In this document: piece by piece, positions 5,860-7,119 of the stretch | Numbering within the stretch: position 1 is the stretch's first letter | Layout: every line of letters starts with the position of its first letter | NCBI GenBank assembly: GCA_023443705.1 | Contig: JAEZTD010000207.1 | Coordinates: 1-7,119, forward strand | DNA: 7,119 nucleotides | Direction: 5' to 3' | From: Bacillota bacterium | Lineage (GTDB): Bacteria; Bacillota; Clostridia; Christensenellales; Aristaeellaceae | Notes under the pieces: generated by a model | What the model was told of the DNA's origin: nothing | Database searches by the model: none | The model's input: only the letters and a program-made list of their open reading frames with translations | Made by a program: the position numbers and the translations under genes

Positions 5860-6510
5860 TTATTCCACGTCCTGCAGCGCGTCGTAGCCCTCCTCGCCGG
5901 TGCGGACCTTGACGACGTTCTCCACGTCGTAGACGAAGATCTTGCCGTCGCCGATGTGCCCGGTGTACAGCACCTTCTTCGCGGTCTCGATGACCGTGCG
6001 GACCGGCACCTTCGAAACCACGATCTCCACCTGCACCTTGGGCAGGAGGTTGGTCTCGGTCTCGACGCCGCGGTAGAACTCGGTCTTGCCTTTCTGCAAG
6101 CCGTAGCCCAGCACCTGCGTGACGGTCATGCCGGTGATGCCGATGCCGTTCATGGCGGACTTCAGCGCCTCAAACTTGCTCTGCTTGCAGATGATCTCCA
6201 CCTTGGTGAACTTCGGACCGGTGCGAGCGGGCGCGGCTGCGGGCGAAGTCTTGATGGCGGTGGTCTGCACGACCGGCACGGCCTGGTTTACGGGCGTCGC
6301 GTAGGTCTTCTCGATCAGGCCAGCCCTGCCAAACCGCTTGAGCTGCTTGATGGGCGCGTTGTCCTCGGAGTCGTAGTCCAATTCCGATCGCACCAGTTGC
6401 TGGTCGGGGTAGGCCAGAACGCCCATCTCCGGGATATCGACGCCCTCCAGCTCATCCTCGGGCGAGACGCGCAGGCCCCACACCTTGTCAAGCACCTTGA
6501 AAAAGACGTA
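5860..6510 (-). CDS. Ammonium transporter C-terminus fused to PII (GlnB/GlnK) domain, 5'-truncated
   Basis: The minus-strand frame begins inside an Amt ammonium channel: VFFKVLDKVWGLRVSPEDE, then LEGVDIPEMGVLAYP, is the end of the last helix plus the conserved cytoplasmic tail. A linker of about 60 residues rich in Ala, Pro and Thr leads to a complete PII domain of about 115 residues. PII hallmarks are KFTKVEIICKQSKFEALKSA, the ATP/2-oxoglutarate segment GYGLQKG, the T-loop YRGVETETNLLPKVQVEIVV, the B-loop TGHIGDGKIFV and the C-loop VRTGEEGYDAL. PII senses ATP, ADP and 2-oxoglutarate and normally plugs Amt through the T-loop; here sensor and channel are one chain. The T-loop tyrosine that is uridylylated in enterobacterial PII is replaced (YRGVETE), so control by GlnD-type modification is not expected. 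The channel's membrane part is missing: homology stops at about 6510 and unrelated sequence follows, so GTG 6495 is not a real start. The stop is TAA at 5860-5862. Confidence 0.88.
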   Translation of the reverse strand, partial: YVFFKVLDKVWGLRVSPEDELEGVDIPEMGVLAYPDQQLVRSELDYDSEDNAPIKQLKRFGRAGLIEKTYATPVNQAVPVVQTTAIKTSPAAAPARTGPKFTKVEIICKQSKFEALKSAMNGIGITGMTVTQVLGYGLQKGKTEFYRGVETETNLLPKVQVEIVVSKVPVRTVIETAKKVLYTGHIGDGKIFVYDVENVVKVRTGEEGYDALQDVE

Positions 6511-6667
6511 TCTGGCGGATGGTCCACCGGAAGTCAGTGCCGTCGTCGCTGTACAGGGGGTCGAGGTTGATCGCGCTCGTAATCACAATCTCCCCCAGAA
6601 CCCCTTGTGTCGCTTCGGAACGCGAGATCGTTCGCTCAAAGTCTGCCGTGAAATCGGGCACAGACGG
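6488..6667 (-). other. Unidentified coding-like minus-strand fragment
   Basis: A minus-strand frame different from that of Amt-PII is open from a TAG at 6668-6670 to a TGA at 6488-6490. It contains PDFTADFERTISRSEATQGV, then GEIVITSAINLDPLYSDDGT and DFRWTIRQI. Third codon positions are mostly G or C, as in true genes of this window, and the amino-acid mix looks natural. Upstream in the same frame the reading continues past the TAG (FRPFTYPAQDIVINAVAP) to another TAG at 6758-6760, with a further open part beyond. I do not recognise the protein and there is no ATG. Sense homology seems to end near 6510, where the Amt tail begins in another frame. It is best read as a broken gene fragment. Confidence 0.35.
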
Positions 6668-6776
6668 CTAGGGGGCGACCGCATTGATGACGATGTCCTG
6701 GGCGGGGTAAGTAAATGGCCGAAAAGATGGCTGGCAAGCATCGTCCAGGCCCTCGTCCTACTCGACAGAAGCGTCC

Positions 6777-6959
6777 TTGATAGCATTTAGAATTGACGCT
6801 AATCCACCAATAACAGACGCAGAAACCGGCGGAGGGATCAGCGTACCCCAACAGCTTCTCGCAGCCGGTTGCCGGGAAGTGTGCTTTGCCACCTATTGTG
6901 AGAAATTTGAACTACGGCGTACAGGTCGTGCTTCCGTATGGCAGGCAGCACCGCGTTAA
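6777..6959 (+). other. Unassigned region between the Amt junction and the window end
   Basis: No gene is recognisable here. A plus-strand frame from a TTG at 6777 to a TAA at 6957-6959 contains LLAAGCREVCFATYCEKFEL, and the opposite strand is also open (GTLIPPPVSASVIGGLASIL). Neither has a ribosome site or known family motif, and I cannot say which, if either, is translated. Confidence 0.15.
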
Positions 6960-6979
6960 CCCCCCCAGCGTTCGAAGCG

Positions 6980-7006
6980 CTCCGCTGCCGGAAGATGGCT
7001 GCGGAG
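6980..7006. other. Stem-loop of unknown role
   Basis: CTCCGC (6980-6985) pairs with GCGGAG (7001-7006), and after a single T/T mismatch GCC pairs with GGC, leaving a seven-base loop. It is followed on the plus strand by GTTTAC, a weak T-tail. It could be a terminator or RNA structure; no adjoining gene explains it. Confidence 0.35.
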
Positions 7007-7082
7007 GTTTACGCAACCAATTCATGGCTCCAAGCGAATAGAATCTCGTGGCCCAACCACAGGCGGTAGTATGCTGCCGCAA

Positions 7083-7119
7083 ACAACGCGCCCCTCCCGT
7101 ATCGGAAGGGGCGCGTTGT
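7083..7119. terminator. Long perfect inverted repeat at the window edge, likely terminator
   Basis: ACAACGCGCCCCT (7083-7095) and AGGGGCGCGTTGT (7107-7119) are exact 13-bp complements. After one C/A mismatch CCG/CGG also pairs, closing on a TAT loop. This is the form of a strong Rho-independent terminator. The T-run that would give its direction lies outside the window; on the minus strand the tail (TTGCGG) is poor, so a plus-strand terminator is likelier. Confidence 0.5.

Noticed and set aside
5851..6570. Long plus-strand open frame opposite the PII domain
   Set aside because: It is the antisense shadow of the Amt-PII gene: Leu/Asp/His/Val-rich, with no family motif, and explained by the codon bias of the true gene.
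1..7119. Defence system, prophage or retroelement
   Set aside because: No nuclease, helicase, integrase, reverse transcriptase, capsid or toxin motifs were seen in any frame I could read.

Overview
The window looks like a piece of a Firmicutes (Clostridia-type) chromosome, probably from a gut-type metagenome. The basis is moderate GC with GC-rich third positions, strong AGGAGG-type ribosome sites, and a gene set made of a CUT1-type sugar ABC transporter, a FadR-subfamily GntR regulator, a YhcH/NanQ-type protein, a low-complexity CotH protein and an Amt-PII fusion. The taxonomic call is inference from gene content only.

Layout. Positions 1-339 hold no recognisable complete gene, only an unassigned minus-strand open frame with one stop. 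From 340 the plus strand carries a carbohydrate-utilisation cluster: an HpcH/HpaI-type aldolase cut off at about 812, a sugar permease missing its N-terminus and joined directly to the aldolase (to 1535), a second permease with a +1 frameshift (1552-2392), a promoter, an intact GntR/FadR-type regulator (2515-3234), a Rho-independent terminator, and a YhcH/NanQ-family gene split by an in-frame amber codon (3352-3789). On the minus strand, from 5686 down to 4015, lies a CotH-kinase-like surface protein gene that lacks its 5' part and carries one frameshift and two internal stops. A hairpin-rich gap follows, then the C-terminal end of an ammonium transporter fused to a complete PII (GlnB) domain (6510 down to 5860). 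Positions 6511-7119 hold an unidentified minus-strand coding-like fragment, some hairpins, and a perfect 13-bp inverted repeat at the very end.

How the genes would work together. In an intact relative, the two permeases with a binding protein and an ATPase (neither is here) would import a sugar or sugar acid. The YhcH-type protein would handle anomers or early processing, the aldolase would cleave a 2-keto-3-deoxy sugar acid, and the GntR protein would control the set in response to an intermediate. The CotH-like and Amt-PII genes are functionally unrelated to this cluster.

The striking feature is damage. Nearly every recognisable gene except the regulator is truncated, frameshifted or interrupted, and recognisable homology changes abruptly near 812, 5690 and 6510. 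Both frameshifts are one-base excesses in five-base homopolymers. This fits either real decay and deletion or a chimeric, error-containing assembly; the sequence alone cannot decide. I do not see a convincing new biological system here.
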